A stretch of 39,989 nt of DNA from a virus (IMGVR_UViG_3300025280_000062:1-39989); one strand, 5' to 3'; counted from the first letter of the stretch, positions 5,729 through 14,233 are shown. Notes: generated by a model not told the origin, from the letters alone. Numbers and translations: made by a program.

Positions 5729-6956
5729 GGTAGATGTCGAGTTCCCCGACCGGCTGGTGCCCACCATGAGCATTCCCCGGGGCGAGGTCCGCTACCGGGG
5801 CGCCTACGGTGGCCGGGGTAGCGGCAAGTCCGTGAGCTTCGCGGTGCTGGCCCTCCTGTTTGGTTACGCGGAACCCCTGCGAATCCTGTGTACGCGGGAG
5901 CTGCAGGTCAGCATCAAGGAGTCGTTCTACGCGGAGCTGGTGGCCGCCATCGCGCAATACCCCTTCCTGGAGCGGCATTACACCGTCATGGAGAAGGGCA
6001 TCTACGGGGCCAACGGCACCGAGTTCATATTCCGGGGGTTGCGCCACAACATGAGCGCAATCAAGTCCATGGCGCAGATCGACCTCTGCATCGTGGAGGA
6101 GGCCGAGGACGTTCCGGAGCATAGCTGGCGCGACCTCACGCCCACCATCCGGGCACCGGGGTCCGAGATTTGGGTTATCTGGAACCCCCGCACCAAGAAC
6201 AGCCCGGTGGATAAGCGGTTCCGCCAGCGGGTGCCCCGGCGCTCCAGCATCGTGGAGCTCAACTGGCAGGACAACCCGTTTTTCACGGACGCCCTGAACG
6301 AGGAGCGGCTGGACGCGAAAGAGCTGTACGACCCCGCCACCTACGCCCACATCTGGGAGGGCGCGTACCTCGAAAACAGCGAGCGGCAAATCCTGAACGG
6401 CAAGGTGGCCGTCCGGGAGTTTGAACCCGGGCCAAACTGGGAGGGGCCGTACTACGGCATGGACTTCGGCTTCGCCAATGACCCCACCACGGCGGTCAAG
6501 TGCTGGGTCAATGGCGGCGACCTGTTCGTGGAGCACGAGGCGTACAAGGTGGGGCTGGAAATCAGCGACACAGCTGACTTCGTGGTGGACCGGGTGCCCG
6601 GCATCGAGCAGCATGAGGTCAAGGCGGACAGCGCAAGGCCGGAAACCATTAGCTACCTGAAGCAGCGTGACCCGCACGGGGAGCGGGAGCACCTGCCCCG
6701 CATCCGCGGGGTCAAGAAGTGGCAGGGCAGCGTACACGATGGCATCCAGCACCTCCGGGGCTACCGGGAAATCGTGGTCCACCCCCGGTGCCAGCACACG
6801 CTGGAGGAGACCCGGCTCTATAGCTACAAGGTGGACAAGGTAACGGAAGAAATCCTGCCGGAGCCGGTAGACGACAATAACCACTGCATCGACGCGATCA
6901 GGTATGCTGTGGAGAAACGCATCCGCAGAAGCAAAAAACGGGCGAGGGTACTATGA
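5721..6956 (+). CDS. terL: Terminase large subunit (PBSX/Terminase_3 family)
   Basis: A 411-residue packaging motor. The ATPase half has Walker A GGRGSGKS at residues 30-37 and a Walker B strand ending in IVEE (E126/E127). The nuclease half has RNase H-like acidic residues: D248 in YYGMDFGFAND, D303 in KADSARPE and D391 in IDAIRYAVEK. This order and length fit Terminase_3 plus its C-terminal domain. The enzyme pumps DNA into the prohead and cuts the concatemer. The start is ATG 5721, overlapping terS by eight bases; upstream in-frame extension would run deeper into terS. The stop overlaps the portal start (ATGA). Confidence 0.95.
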   Translation: MTEVDVEFPDRLVPTMSIPRGEVRYRGAYGGRGSGKSVSFAVLALLFGYAEPLRILCTRELQVSIKESFYAELVAAIAQYPFLERHYTVMEKGIYGANGTEFIFRGLRHNMSAIKSMAQIDLCIVEEAEDVPEHSWRDLTPTIRAPGSEIWVIWNPRTKNSPVDKRFRQRVPRRSSIVELNWQDNPFFTDALNEERLDAKELYDPATYAHIWEGAYLENSERQILNGKVAVREFEPGPNWEGPYYGMDFGFANDPTTAVKCWVNGGDLFVEHEAYKVGLEISDTADFVVDRVPGIEQHEVKADSARPETISYLKQRDPHGEREHLPRIRGVKKWQGSVHDGIQHLRGYREIVVHPRCQHTLEETRLYSYKVDKVTEEILPEPVDDNNHCIDAIRYAVEKRIRRSKKRARVL

Positions 6957-8320
6957 GCAACACCTATTCCGAGGCGGGCATGTTCCGGGCATTATGGAAC
7001 CGCCTGCTGGGCAAAAGCCACGGGGGCAAGCGGGACCGCTACGAGGTTTTCGGCTGGCCGAAACAGTTAACCGTGGACCACTTCCTGGCGATGTACCACC
7101 GCAACGGCATCGCCAGCCGCATCGTCCGGGCGTTCCCGCAGGCCACGTGGAGCGAGGCCCCGGACGTGTACGACGAATCGCGCACCAGCGACGAGGAGCC
7201 CGGGGGCTTCGCCAAAGAGTGGGAGCGGCTGGAAAAGGACCTCAAGATCCGGCACTACCTTGAGCGGGCGGACCGGCTGGCAGGCGTCGGCCAGTTCGGC
7301 GTCCTGTTCCTTGGGTTCGCGGACAACGCGGAGCCGTACCAGCCCGTAGAGGGCCGGGCGGAGCTGCAGTACCTTTCCGCCTTCGGCGAGCAGTCCGTAC
7401 AGGTGACCCGGTGGGACATGGACCCTCGCAGCCCCCGGTTCGGCTTGCCGGAGCTGTATACCCTGCAGACCGGCGGCGCCCGGGCAGGCGGGCAGGCGTC
7501 CGCCAGCAAGTCCATCACGGTACACCACTCCCGGACCTTGCACCTTGCTGAGTTCCTGGACGATGACGAGGTGTACGGCTTGCCCCGCTTGCTGGCGGGG
7601 TACAACGACCTCATGGACTTGGAGAAGGTGGTGGGCAGTAGCGCCGAGACCTTCTGGCTTGCAGCCAACCGGGGCATCCTGTGGAGCGCCGACGCCGGGG
7701 CCGAGTTCGACGATGAGGACTTGGACCGCATGAAGGATCAGGCGGACGAGTACGAGCACCAGCTCCGCCGGAACATTACCGGCACGGGCCTCAAGGCAAC
7801 GGTGCTGGGCAGCGATACTCCCAACCCGGAGGCAAACGCCCGGACCCTGCTGCAGAAGCTGGCGGGCACCTACGGGATTCCGTTGCGTATCCTGACGGGC
7901 AGCGAGGCCGGGGAGCTGGCCAGCTCACAGGACGCCACCAACTGGGCGACGCAGGTGGACAACCGCCGGCAGAATTACGCGGCGCCGCAGGTGCTACGCC
8001 CGCTGATTGAAAAGCTGATCGAAACCGGCAACCTACCGCAGCCGCAGGGCTCTTTCACCGTGGGCTGGGACCCGGTGGCCAGCCTCAGCGAAAGGGAGCA
8101 AGCGGAAATCGCCAAAATCCGCACCGAGTCCCTGACCGCGTACAGCAATTCCACCGGCGCCGATATGCTAGTGCCGCCCCGGGAGTACCGGGCCGAGTTC
8201 CTGGGGCTGCCGGAGGAAACAGGGTATCAGGAGGACGAGCTGCCCGAGGACGAAGAGGACGAGGACGTGCAAGCCGGGTTCGGCAGCAACCAGCCCCCGC
8301 AGGGTGACGCGGATGTGTAA
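6953..8320 (+). CDS. Portal protein (DUF1073 type)
   Basis: A 455-residue portal of the DUF1073 family (PF06381). Recognisable elements are YHRNGIASRIVRAFPQATW near the N-terminus, the domain containing RLAGVGQFGVLFLGF, the HHSRTLHLAE segment and the core IPLRILTGSEAGELASSQD near residue 315. The C-terminus is highly acidic (DELPEDEEDEDV), often seen in portals. It forms the dodecameric vertex for DNA passage and binds TerL. It follows terL by ATGA overlap and overlaps the minor head gene by eight bases. Confidence 0.93.
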   Translation: MSNTYSEAGMFRALWNRLLGKSHGGKRDRYEVFGWPKQLTVDHFLAMYHRNGIASRIVRAFPQATWSEAPDVYDESRTSDEEPGGFAKEWERLEKDLKIRHYLERADRLAGVGQFGVLFLGFADNAEPYQPVEGRAELQYLSAFGEQSVQVTRWDMDPRSPRFGLPELYTLQTGGARAGGQASASKSITVHHSRTLHLAEFLDDDEVYGLPRLLAGYNDLMDLEKVVGSSAETFWLAANRGILWSADAGAEFDDEDLDRMKDQADEYEHQLRRNITGTGLKATVLGSDTPNPEANARTLLQKLAGTYGIPLRILTGSEAGELASSQDATNWATQVDNRRQNYAAPQVLRPLIEKLIETGNLPQPQGSFTVGWDPVASLSEREQAEIAKIRTESLTAYSNSTGADMLVPPREYRAEFLGLPEETGYQEDELPEDEEDEDVQAGFGSNQPPQGDADV

Positions 8321-9167
8321 CCGCCACACCCTGTCCGTGAACGCGGAGTTCCGGCGCGACCCCACCCGCAGCAAAACGCTCCGCCAACGGTTCGTGACGC
8401 AGTTCAACAAGCGCTGGCGGGCGGTGCTGAAGGAGCTGGACAGCTTCATGGTGCAGGCCCCGGCCCTTATGGCAAACCGGGATTACGACTTCCCGGTGGG
8501 GCCGCTGGACACCGCCACGGTGCTGGACTTCGTGAACGAGGCCGTTCGCGCCAACGTGATGGACCCGCAGGAGGCCATGAGGGTAGTCCGGGAACGCGGG
8601 GTGCAGCCGCAGCCGGGCAACTGGGTGGAGGAGTACCTGTACGCAGCGTATGAAAAGGGCGTCCGCCGGGCGCAAAACGAGGTCAACCGTAAGCTGCCGG
8701 AGGGCCGCAAGGTGGCGCTCATGGAAGGGGCCATCAAGCGCAAGAACCACCAGCAAAAGATGGAGCAAATCCTCGGTCGGGTTTACACGGACCTGCAGGG
8801 CATTAACGAGGCCATGGAAGCCGGCATCCGCCGGGAAATTGCACTGGGCTTGGAGCAGGGGCAGGGAACCGCCGCCATTGCCAAGCGTATCCGCGACCGG
8901 GTGGAAAAGATTGGCCGCACCCGCTCCCGGGTACTGGCCCGCACCGAGGTGATCCGCAGCCACCACACCGCCAACGTCGCCACCTACCGTGAAGCGGGCG
9001 TCCGTGGCGTCACGGTGCAAGCGGAGTTTGCCACCGCCGGGGACCAGCGGGTCTGCGAGGATTGTGCCGGGCTGGAGGGCGCGGAGTATACGCTGGCGGA
9101 GGTGGAAAACCTGATTCCTGTTCACCCGAATTGTAGATGCGTTGCCATTCCCGTCGTTGACGTGTAA
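8313..9167 (+). CDS. Minor head / head morphogenesis protein (SPP1 gp7-like)
   Basis: A 284-residue protein with the C-terminal phage Mu F / SPP1 gp7 domain (PF04233). The signature runs from ARTEVIRSHHTANVATYREAG to CEDCAGLEGAEYTLAEVENLI and ends HPNCRCVAIPV, with paired cysteines C-x2-C and a terminal C-R-C. The N-terminal half is helical and probably contacts the portal. It is incorporated in few copies and is needed for head assembly or DNA ejection in relatives. The start ATG 8313 overlaps the portal stop; a GTG nine bases earlier is possible. Confidence 0.9.
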   Translation: MCNRHTLSVNAEFRRDPTRSKTLRQRFVTQFNKRWRAVLKELDSFMVQAPALMANRDYDFPVGPLDTATVLDFVNEAVRANVMDPQEAMRVVRERGVQPQPGNWVEEYLYAAYEKGVRRAQNEVNRKLPEGRKVALMEGAIKRKNHQQKMEQILGRVYTDLQGINEAMEAGIRREIALGLEQGQGTAAIAKRIRDRVEKIGRTRSRVLARTEVIRSHHTANVATYREAGVRGVTVQAEFATAGDQRVCEDCAGLEGAEYTLAEVENLIPVHPNCRCVAIPVVDV

Positions 9168-9210
9168 CCTACTGGCAACCATAGTTAAGGAAAATTCCTG
9201 GAGATTGGCC

Positions 9211-10503
9211 GTGCCTTGTAGCCGCCAGCAAACCAACAACCACCAGCGCAGCACCATGACGCTGAACCAGCTTGCCGAGCCGTATCGCCGGAGCTGGCGG
9301 GGCGAGGAGTGGCTGGTGGTGCCCGTGGTAATGGCAAAGCTCGGCGTCACCATGAACGGGGCGCAAATCCCGGCCGAGGAATTCCACCCGCAGTCCTGGA
9401 ACGGTTCCCCCGTAACCTTCGGCCACCCGGAGGACGAAGCGGGTAACGAGCTGTCCGCCAACACCCCCGACGTCCTGGACCAGTGGGCCGTCGGCACCAT
9501 CTTCAACAGTGGTTACACCGGGGGCAAGCTCAAGGCCGAAGCGTGGATCAACGTGCAGCAAGCCGAGGCCAACCGCCCGGGCTCTGTGGAAGCGCTGGAG
9601 GCCGGGGAGCTGCAGGTGGACGTCAGCACCGGGTACTTCGCCGCACACGAGCAAGGGGACGGGGTTATTATCCACCGGGACATCAAGCCAGACCACCTCG
9701 CAATCCTGTTCGACGTGCCCGGGGCCTGTTCCTTTGCCGACGGGTGCGGGGTACGAGCCAACCAATCCAAGGGGGCAACCATGCCGCAAGCAGAAACCAA
9801 ACAGACCGCCCTTGCACGGGCCGTCGCCACCATCAACAAGGCGTTCGGCACCGGCGAGGGCTTGGACACCAACGGGCAGGACGACACCCTGCAGGCCATC
9901 ACGCTTGAGGCCAACCGCCGGGGCGCCAGCGACGACTTCCGCCAGATGGTGGCGGACCTTGTTAGCTTGGAAGCCAGCCCGTTCGTTCCGGACGATATGT
10001 TCGCCCTGTTCGAAATGTCCTACGATACCCTGAAGGCCATCCACAGCCAGTACGGCACCGAGGGGAACATGGATAACAACCGCCAAGAAGACAACCCAAC
10101 CGCTCCCGAGCCGGGGGCAACCAACGAGCAGGAGGGCGCCATGCCTGAAGAAAACACCCCGGCACAAGAGCCGGAAACCAACAAAGACGCGGCCCTGTCC
10201 GACGAGGATCGTCAGGCGCTGCAGTTTGCCCGCAACCAGTACGCCGAGCACCGTAAGGGGCTGGTGGACCAAATCACCGCGAACAGTAACATGACCGCCG
10301 AGCAACTGGAGGGCATGGACGTTCCGACGCTGGAAACCGTGGCCAATGGCCTTCGCCCGGTGGCCAACTACAGCGTCCGCGGTGGCGCGGGCAGCGAGCC
10401 GCTGCAGGTAAACGGCGCGGAGTCAGAAGCAGAGGCTGAGGCCGCTGCAGCCATGACCCCGCCGAGCCTGTTCGACAACACAAATAAAGGGGAGGGCAAG
10501 TAA
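9211..10503 (+). CDS. Prohead protease / scaffold fusion (DUF2213)
   Basis: A 430-residue protein. The N-terminal part (to about residue 190) is the DUF2213 domain (PF09979): WLVVPVVMAKLGVTMNG, TFGHPEDEAG with a candidate catalytic His, VDVSTGYF with a candidate Ser, and IKPDHLAILFDVPGACSFADGCG. The C-terminal half is acidic, Gln/Glu/Ala-rich and helical, as in scaffolds. I prefer GTG 9211 because GGAG lies seven bases before it; ATG 9256 has no ribosome site, and the frame stays open upstream to 9142. Two in-frame ATGs (9781 and 10141) have good ribosome sites and could make separate scaffold proteins. It precedes decoration and capsid genes, as expected. Confidence 0.85.
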   Translation: MPCSRQQTNNHQRSTMTLNQLAEPYRRSWRGEEWLVVPVVMAKLGVTMNGAQIPAEEFHPQSWNGSPVTFGHPEDEAGNELSANTPDVLDQWAVGTIFNSGYTGGKLKAEAWINVQQAEANRPGSVEALEAGELQVDVSTGYFAAHEQGDGVIIHRDIKPDHLAILFDVPGACSFADGCGVRANQSKGATMPQAETKQTALARAVATINKAFGTGEGLDTNGQDDTLQAITLEANRRGASDDFRQMVADLVSLEASPFVPDDMFALFEMSYDTLKAIHSQYGTEGNMDNNRQEDNPTAPEPGATNEQEGAMPEENTPAQEPETNKDAALSDEDRQALQFARNQYAEHRKGLVDQITANSNMTAEQLEGMDVPTLETVANGLRPVANYSVRGGAGSEPLQVNGAESEAEAEAAAAMTPPSLFDNTNKGEGK

Positions 10504-10937
10504 TGCCGAGCAACGACACTCCAAAGGTTATTTTCCTGAAGGGCTCCCCCATGGGGAAAGAGGCCGTCGCAGCGGAAGCCGGCATCCTGCCGGGTATGCT
10601 GGTAGACGCGGTTCCCGGTGGTGACGCAGTGGCACACGCCACGGCAGGCGGCGCAGCGGTGCCAGCCTTTGCCCGCGCGAACGAGCTGGTGGGCAACGGT
10701 ATTGACGTCGCTTACGCGGACGCGGATACCCTGCTGTACGGTGTAAGCACCAGCGGCGACGAAGTGTACGGCTGGATCGCTGACGCGGAAAACATTACCG
10801 CCGGCACCTTGCTGGAGTCCGCTGGTAACGGCACCTTCAAGGCGCTGGACACTGGTGTGGCTATCGCGAAGGCCCTGCAAACCGTGGACAACTCAACCGG
10901 CGGCGCTCCCGCCCGCATGAAACTGGAGGTGCTGTAA
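10503..10937 (+). CDS. Head decoration / cement protein
   Basis: A 144-residue Gly/Ala/Val-rich beta protein between the scaffold and the major capsid gene, the usual place of decoration (cement) proteins. The segment LPGMLVDAVPGGDAVAHATAGG and later VSTSGDEVYGWIADAENITAGTLLESAGNGTF resemble capsid-stabilising proteins of siphoviruses. It would bind the expanded capsid surface. Both ends overlap neighbours by one base (TAATG). Exact family not certain. Confidence 0.72.
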   Translation: MPSNDTPKVIFLKGSPMGKEAVAAEAGILPGMLVDAVPGGDAVAHATAGGAAVPAFARANELVGNGIDVAYADADTLLYGVSTSGDEVYGWIADAENITAGTLLESAGNGTFKALDTGVAIAKALQTVDNSTGGAPARMKLEVL

Positions 10938-11974
10938 TGCCCCAAGATATCGCAAACGTCGGCGGCGCTGGTGCTGTACTGGGCACAGGCCGTCTGAACG
11001 TCAATAGTCACCGCCCGTACCAGAACAAGGACGGGCAGGCCCGCATCGTTGGCAACGACGGCAAACCACTGGTCGCCAATGACGGCGCCCTGCTCCGCTA
11101 CGACGAGTGGAAGCAAATCGACACCGAAGTGATTCGCGTGGCCACCGACCGCCTCGTGGGCATCCGCGACCTGCAGTCCGCCGGCCTTACCCACAACCTC
11201 GGTTCCTTGGGTACTACCCTGAGCCAGTGGGAGGAGGAAAGCGACATGACTGGGGCGGATGTGTCCATGTCCGGTATCACGGAAGGTGAAGGCGACACCC
11301 CGGCTTGGAACTTGCGTGGTGTGCCGGTGCCCATTTTCCACAAGGACTTCAACGTCAACATCCGCCGGCTGGAAGCGAGCCGCCAGATGGGCGAGTCCAT
11401 CGACGTAACCGCGTCCAGCATCGCGTCCCGCCGTGTAAGCGAGCGCTCTGAGGATATGCTGTTCGGCGGCGCCCCGATTGTGGTGGAAGGTAATAAGCTG
11501 TACGGCTATACCACCATGCCGGGCCGGACTCAGGTGGACATGGGCACCAACTGGGACACTCTGACGCAGGCGCAGAACGCCACCATCCTGGATGACGTTC
11601 AAACCATGCTGCAGAGCGCCCGGGACGACAACAAGCACGGCCCGTTCGTGCTGTACGTGCCCGCCGCTTACGAGTACAAGCTGGACGAGGATTACAACGA
11701 GAATTACCCGCTCACCGTGCGCGAGCGGCTGGAAGCCCTGTCCGGTATCAGCCGGGTGCAGGTAGCCGACCGCCTGCCGGGTAACAACGTGGTTCTCGTG
11801 CAAATGACCCGCGACACCGTGGACCTTGCCATCGCGCAGCCCATCACCACTATCCAGTGGAGCTCCAAGGGCGGTATGGTCGAGAACTTCAAGGTCATGG
11901 CCTGCTGGGCCGCCCGCCTGAAGTCCGATTACGATGGCCGTTGCGGTATCGTACACCTCCGTCCCGCCACCTAA
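10937..11974 (+). CDS. Major capsid protein (HK97 fold)
   Basis: A 345-residue protein, the most likely major capsid subunit from its place, size and codon quality. Features consistent with an HK97-fold (encapsulin/DUF2184-like) shell protein are an N-arm, a long helical spine region with SGITEGEGDTPAWNLRGVPVPIFHKDF, residues IRRLEASRQMGESIDVTASSIASRRV, and a final beta-rich P-domain ending CWAARLKSDYDGRCGIVHLRPAT. No N-terminal delta domain is apparent, which fits the presence of a separate scaffold. A GC-rich hairpin without a T-run follows at 11990-12009, possibly modulating read-through to less abundant neck genes. Confidence 0.88.
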   Translation: MPQDIANVGGAGAVLGTGRLNVNSHRPYQNKDGQARIVGNDGKPLVANDGALLRYDEWKQIDTEVIRVATDRLVGIRDLQSAGLTHNLGSLGTTLSQWEEESDMTGADVSMSGITEGEGDTPAWNLRGVPVPIFHKDFNVNIRRLEASRQMGESIDVTASSIASRRVSERSEDMLFGGAPIVVEGNKLYGYTTMPGRTQVDMGTNWDTLTQAQNATILDDVQTMLQSARDDNKHGPFVLYVPAAYEYKLDEDYNENYPLTVRERLEALSGISRVQVADRLPGNNVVLVQMTRDTVDLAIAQPITTIQWSSKGGMVENFKVMACWAARLKSDYDGRCGIVHLRPAT

Positions 11975-11989
11975 GCGGTAAACCACAAC

Positions 11990-12009
11990 CCCCGGGCTCC
12001 GGCCCGGGG
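11990..12009 (+). other. GC hairpin after the capsid gene
   Basis: CCCCGGGC (11990-11997) pairs with GCCCGGGG (12002-12009) over a four-base loop. No T-run follows, so it is not a classical terminator; it may stabilise the capsid mRNA or attenuate downstream transcription. Confidence 0.55.
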
Positions 12010-12026
12010 TAGTTAAGGAGTAAATC

Positions 12027-12254
12027 ATGCCCGAGTACAAAATCACACGCGGCAAGCTGGTTACGGGCCGGGGCAAGGACAAGAAGTCCTATACCATTGG
12101 CGACAAGGTTAAGCTGACCCCGGAACAGGCGAAAGCCCATGGCATGGACAGCCTCGAGCGTATCGAGCAACCGACCCAACAGAAGCAGGGTGGCCAGCAA
12201 AAGGCGTCCGCCGACGTGACCACCAATCCGCAGAAGCAAGAGTCCAAGGGTTAA
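12027..12254 (+). CDS. Small hypothetical structural-region protein (75 aa)
   Basis: A 75-residue basic protein with a folded N-terminal half (YKITRGKLVTGRGKDKKSYTIGDKVKLTPEQAKAHG) and a Gln/Lys-rich disordered tail. The ribosome site TTAAGGAG precedes ATG 12027. Similar small proteins with a conserved strand-turn core and a low-complexity tail occur between capsid and neck genes of siphoviruses, with no proven role. Function unknown. Confidence 0.65.
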   Translation: MPEYKITRGKLVTGRGKDKKSYTIGDKVKLTPEQAKAHGMDSLERIEQPTQQKQGGQQKASADVTTNPQKQESKG

Positions 12255-12257
12255 ACC

Positions 12258-12608
12258 ATGGCCGCCAGCACCACCCCGGAAGCCGTCGAAGCCATAGTGG
12301 AAACGGAGCTTAACGTGGCCCCGTTCATCGCTACGGCTGAGGCCCTGTACGCGGCTCAGGTGGGTAACGCCCTGCCGGACGCGCTGGGGAGTCAGGTGCT
12401 GGCTTACCTTGCCGCCCACTTCGTGGCGGTAACGGACCCCCGGGAGCGTCAGGAGGCCGTTGCAACGGGTTCCTGGAGCTTCGAGGGCAAGCAAGGCACC
12501 GGCACGGGCCTCGCTTCCACGCAGTTCGGCCAGATGGCCATGTCACTGGACACCACCGGCAAGCTCCGGAAGGTGGACAAGGTTAAGGCGCGGCTGACGG
12601 TACTATGA
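12258..12608 (+). CDS. Head-tail connector (DUF4054, Mu gp36-like)
   Basis: A 116-residue helical protein with the DUF4054 pattern (PF13262): A-helices around AEALYAAQVGNALPDALGSQVLAYLAAH, followed by the conserved SWSFEGKQGTGTGLASTQFGQMA and a basic end. This family forms the first ring (adaptor) below the portal in head-tail joining. The gene ends in ATGA overlap with the next neck gene. Confidence 0.85.
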   Translation: MAASTTPEAVEAIVETELNVAPFIATAEALYAAQVGNALPDALGSQVLAYLAAHFVAVTDPRERQEAVATGSWSFEGKQGTGTGLASTQFGQMAMSLDTTGKLRKVDKVKARLTVL

Positions 12609-13231
12609 GGCTCACGCACCCCTTCACCTACTGGCCACCGGGCAGCGACACCCCGGAGCACCACCACGGCTACCTCGTTCTCGCGGCTGTGGCGCCCGCT
12701 GGCACCCCGAGCAAAGGGGCCAGTAGGGTAGCACTCCGACAGGACGTTCTGGCCGCTGGCGGTGTCGTGGCGCCGGGCCATCACGACAGTTCCATGCCAC
12801 TCCAAGCCCGGGAGGTTATGTCCGTGACCACGGGCACCAGCCGCCGGGCTTCCCGCACCCTGTACGAAGGCACCTTGTCCGATTTCGACGGGACCGCCCT
12901 GTTCGACCGCTGCAAGGTCTGGCGCACAGAAGCCCGGGACGACGGAATGGGCGGGGTTATCAAGGAGCCGGTGCTGGTGGGCACGTTCCCTTGTAACGCC
13001 ACGGCGACCCCGGCGGAGGAAGTGGTAGCGGAAAACAAGCGCCCCGCCGGCACCTACACTGTCACCGCCCTACGGGACGCAGACATCCAGGACGGCGACA
13101 CCCTGTACCTTCTGGAGCGGGGCGTGTACCTCGGCATCACCGGGGCCGTGGACCGGCGCCCGGTGGGCCTGTTCCTGACGCTGCAAGCGGGGGTGAGCGA
13201 TGAACAAAGTCCGGATGACCTCCAACCGTAA
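12605..13231 (+). CDS. Head closure / neck protein with N-terminal extension
   Basis: A 208-residue protein. Residues about 85-195 match a head-tail joining (head closure) beta-barrel: FDRCKVWRTEARDDGMGGV, the strand TFPCNATATPAEEVV, and RDADIQDGDTLYLLERGVYLGITGAVDRRP. The first 70 residues (MRLTHPFTYWPPGSD...) are unusual for the family. ATG 12605 is supported by an ATGA overlap with the DUF4054 gene, but GTG 12824 with GGAGG eight bases upstream would give the family's usual size, so two products are possible. The gene overlaps the next by 32 bases. Confidence 0.75.
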   Translation: MRLTHPFTYWPPGSDTPEHHHGYLVLAAVAPAGTPSKGASRVALRQDVLAAGGVVAPGHHDSSMPLQAREVMSVTTGTSRRASRTLYEGTLSDFDGTALFDRCKVWRTEARDDGMGGVIKEPVLVGTFPCNATATPAEEVVAENKRPAGTYTVTALRDADIQDGDTLYLLERGVYLGITGAVDRRPVGLFLTLQAGVSDEQSPDDLQP

Positions 13232-13607
13232 GCAGGTTATCAGCGACGTCGAAGCCCGCACCGCCAAGAACGCACAGCAAGCCGCTCTCGTAGCCGAGGC
13301 AGCCATCAAACGCACCCTCACCGGGCAGCGGTCCGGGCAGGAGTACAAGGTCAGCAAAACCGGGCGGACCCACATAGCCTCCGCCCCGGGGGAAGCCCCC
13401 GCTGTACTGTCCGGCGACCTCCGTGCCAGTATCACCACCGCAGCCAGCCCCACCAAGAAGGCCCTGTACTACGTCGGCAGCGATAAGGAGTACGCGGTAC
13501 ACTTGGAGATGGGGACGAAGTACATTGCGCCCCGCCCGTTCTTTGTGGACACCATCAAGCAGGTATTGGCCGCCATACGCGGGGAGCTGACCAAGAGGAT
13601 TGACTGA
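13200..13607 (+). CDS. HK97 gp10-like neck/tail component
   Basis: A 135-residue protein with the HK97-gp10-like pattern: a long N-terminal helix (ARTAKNAQQAALVAEAAIKRTLT), a loop with HIASAPGEAPAVLSGDLRASI, then YYVGSDKEYAVHLEMGTKYIAPRPFFVDTI. The E-x-G-T-x-x-x-x-PRPF ending is diagnostic. These proteins act at the head-tail interface. Start ATG 13200 lies within the end of the previous frame; stop and next start share a base. Confidence 0.88.
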   Translation: MNKVRMTSNRKQVISDVEARTAKNAQQAALVAEAAIKRTLTGQRSGQEYKVSKTGRTHIASAPGEAPAVLSGDLRASITTAASPTKKALYYVGSDKEYAVHLEMGTKYIAPRPFFVDTIKQVLAAIRGELTKRID

Positions 13608-14233
13608 TGCTTCAAGAAATCGTGGAAACCTTGCGGGCCGACCCGGTGCTGGCGGGTATGCTGCCCACCGACCCCACCACGGGCCAGCCGGCGGTGTATA
13701 CGCAGTGGAGCCCCACCGACCGGCAACCGTATATCGTGGTCCAGCACACGCTGAACCCGGTCATGAACACCTCCGGCACCGTGGCCGCCGGCACCCTGGA
13801 GCTCCACTGCTGGGACAGCGGCGCCAGCCTTGCCCGGCTGCAGGGCATCGCCTACCGCCTGATCGACCTGCTGGATTACAGCGAGCTGGACACGGCCCGG
13901 GGGCACGTCCGGCTGAAGCTGCAGCAATCCGGGGCGGTGCCAGAACCGGAACCCAACGTCAGCCGCTGGCGGGCCACCTTCGGAACCCGTATGCTCCGGG
14001 GCGCTGCCGTGGAGGCCCGGGTGGACCGGCCAACCGGGCTGTCCAAAACCAACATTAACACCGCAGACGCCAGCCAATTACAGGAATTGCCCCGGATTGG
14101 TAGCAGTACAGCGGATGCAATAGTACAATTCAGGGTACAGAATGGCCCATTCGACACAACCGGGGATATCCTGCAGGTGCCGGAAGTGGGGCCGCGGACC
14201 TACGACGCAGTCAAAGGGCTTATCACCGTCTAA
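13607..14233 (+). CDS. Tail completion protein fused to a ComEA-type HhH domain
   Basis: A 208-residue protein. Residues 1-135 match a tail completion (tail terminator, DUF3168-like) protein: N-terminal helix, then VYTQWSPTDRQPYIVVQHT, ELHCWDSGASLARLQGIAYRLIDLL. Residues 149-206 are a clear helix-hairpin-helix pair of the ComEA type: NINTADASQLQELPRIG, TADAIVQFR, GDILQVPEVGPRTYDAV. The two hairpins (LPRIGSSTA and VPEVGPRTY) bind DNA non-specifically in ComEA and related proteins. A terminator ring sits at the tail's top, where it could touch DNA; the fusion is not a standard part of this family. The linker is about 13 residues. The HhH coding part is visibly less GC-rich. Confidence 0.82.
   Translation: MLQEIVETLRADPVLAGMLPTDPTTGQPAVYTQWSPTDRQPYIVVQHTLNPVMNTSGTVAAGTLELHCWDSGASLARLQGIAYRLIDLLDYSELDTARGHVRLKLQQSGAVPEPEPNVSRWRATFGTRMLRGAAVEARVDRPTGLSKTNINTADASQLQELPRIGSSTADAIVQFRVQNGPFDTTGDILQVPEVGPRTYDAVKGLITV

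Noticed and set aside
5652-6884. Long minus-strand ORF opposite terL (410 codons), and similar ones opposite 8085-9506, 10712-12082, 17665-19278 and 26559-28175
   Set aside because: High GC removes stop codons from the antisense frames. The translations are low-complexity in His, Arg, Val and Leu with no domains, and the + strand genes are well supported.
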